Positions 63,564 through 64,000 of a DNA stretch of 64,000 bases are shown here, piece by piece. A program made the translations under genes and the position numbers. How positions within the stretch are numbered: the stretch's first letter is position 1; every line of letters begins with the position of its first letter. This DNA comes from Himantopus leucocephalus (taxonomy: Eukaryota; Chordata; Aves; Charadriiformes; Recurvirostridae), in the NCBI GenBank assembly GCA_003993805.1, contig RSEF01000003.1, positions 83,000,123 through 83,064,122 on the forward strand, in the 5' to 3' direction. The notes below the pieces were generated by a model. That model did not search any database. It was given only the letters and a program-made list of their open reading frames with translations, and was not told the DNA's origin.

Positions 63564-63589
63564 GGGGGGAAGGGAAGGGAGAAGGAAGG
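63564..63589 (+). repeat. G-rich homopurine tract at a gap edge
   Basis: Twenty-six bases of A and G only, GGGGGG then AAGGG and AAGG units. It is truncated on the left by the gap, so its real length is unknown. Confidence 0.85.
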
Positions 63590-64000
63590 CAGCTTATAAA
63601 TTGCTTGCCCAGCAGGGAAATATTATTTTTGCTTAATTTAAGTATATTAGTTCCTTCACCTGGAAAACCGAGGTGTATACTCTATAAACTTTTTATTTAT
63701 AAAAACAGCTTTAGTAACCCATTGCAGTTAAAACAATTGCAGTTTTTCACAGACTAGCTTTCTCTGTATTTCACCACCCCTTTCTAGCCTCCTTAATGTA
63801 AAATCAGAAAAAAAAAAGTATTATGACTGAAACACTGGGACAAATATGCATAATCTATGTATTGAATGATCTTGATGATTTTCAGTTCTTTAGTGGAGTG
63901 TTTCATTTATTGGCATTCCAAATAACCTTATACCCAAATTGTGTATTCAAGAATTGTGGTGTTCTAGAAGTGAAACTTGGAAAAGTGAATTCTTAGGCTA
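63590..64000. other. Unique AT-rich sequence to window end
   Basis: No gene or mobile element is recognised; a short A tract is at 63809-63817. Confidence 0.6.

Noticed and set aside
1..64000. CRISPR arrays, bacterial operons, CpG islands, rRNA genes
   Set aside because: No regularly spaced repeats with unique spacers, no dense coding and no CpG-rich region; the content is vertebrate.

Overview
This is an AT-rich, gene-poor stretch of a bird nuclear genome. The bird call rests on the mobile elements. There are four CR1 LINE fragments, three with the 8-bp direct repeats (ATTCTATG / CACAGAAT type) that end avian CR1 elements. There are also two endogenous-retrovirus solo LTRs of the avian type that opens TGTTGTGGTTTA. 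I see no bacterial operons, no CpG island and no recognisable host protein-coding exon, rRNA, tRNA or CRISPR array. Almost all open frames are 60-130 codons with no family resemblance, which is what chance gives at this base composition. The window is therefore intergenic, or lies inside a very long intron.

Layout. 1-689: a CR1 on the + strand whose middle is replaced by a 100-N gap. 690-22150: mostly unique AT-rich sequence with one assembly-created 114-bp duplication (2272-2500), two poly-A tracts, two further single-N joins, and a 139-bp segment at 19250-19388 with good splice signals. 22151-22620: a CR1 3' end on the - strand that runs into a second gap. 22621-35657: unique sequence with a 68-codon lysine-rich open frame (29692-29904) and two strong G-quadruplex motifs on opposite strands (32277-32311 and 33588-33619). 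35658-36100: a homopurine compound microsatellite, a 66-N gap and an AGC repeat. 38882-39660: a solo LTR with a 5-bp target duplication. 43988-44521: a second, more decayed solo LTR. 50700-50790: a short CR1 3' end. 53100-53765: a block visibly less AT-rich than its flanks, possibly an unclassified old repeat. 61083-62486: the longest CR1, on the - strand, with a recognisable but broken reverse transcriptase. 62487-64000: unique sequence with a fourth large gap.

No set of genes works together here. The only coding capacity I can identify belongs to dead CR1 copies. The most useful observations concern the assembly: all four large gaps touch CR1 sequence or homopurine tracts, and two of the four single-N joins are flanked by the same sequence twice, so the duplications there are probably not real. 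No new biological system is evident. The candidate exons, G-quadruplexes and possible conserved non-coding blocks are listed with the searches that would settle them.
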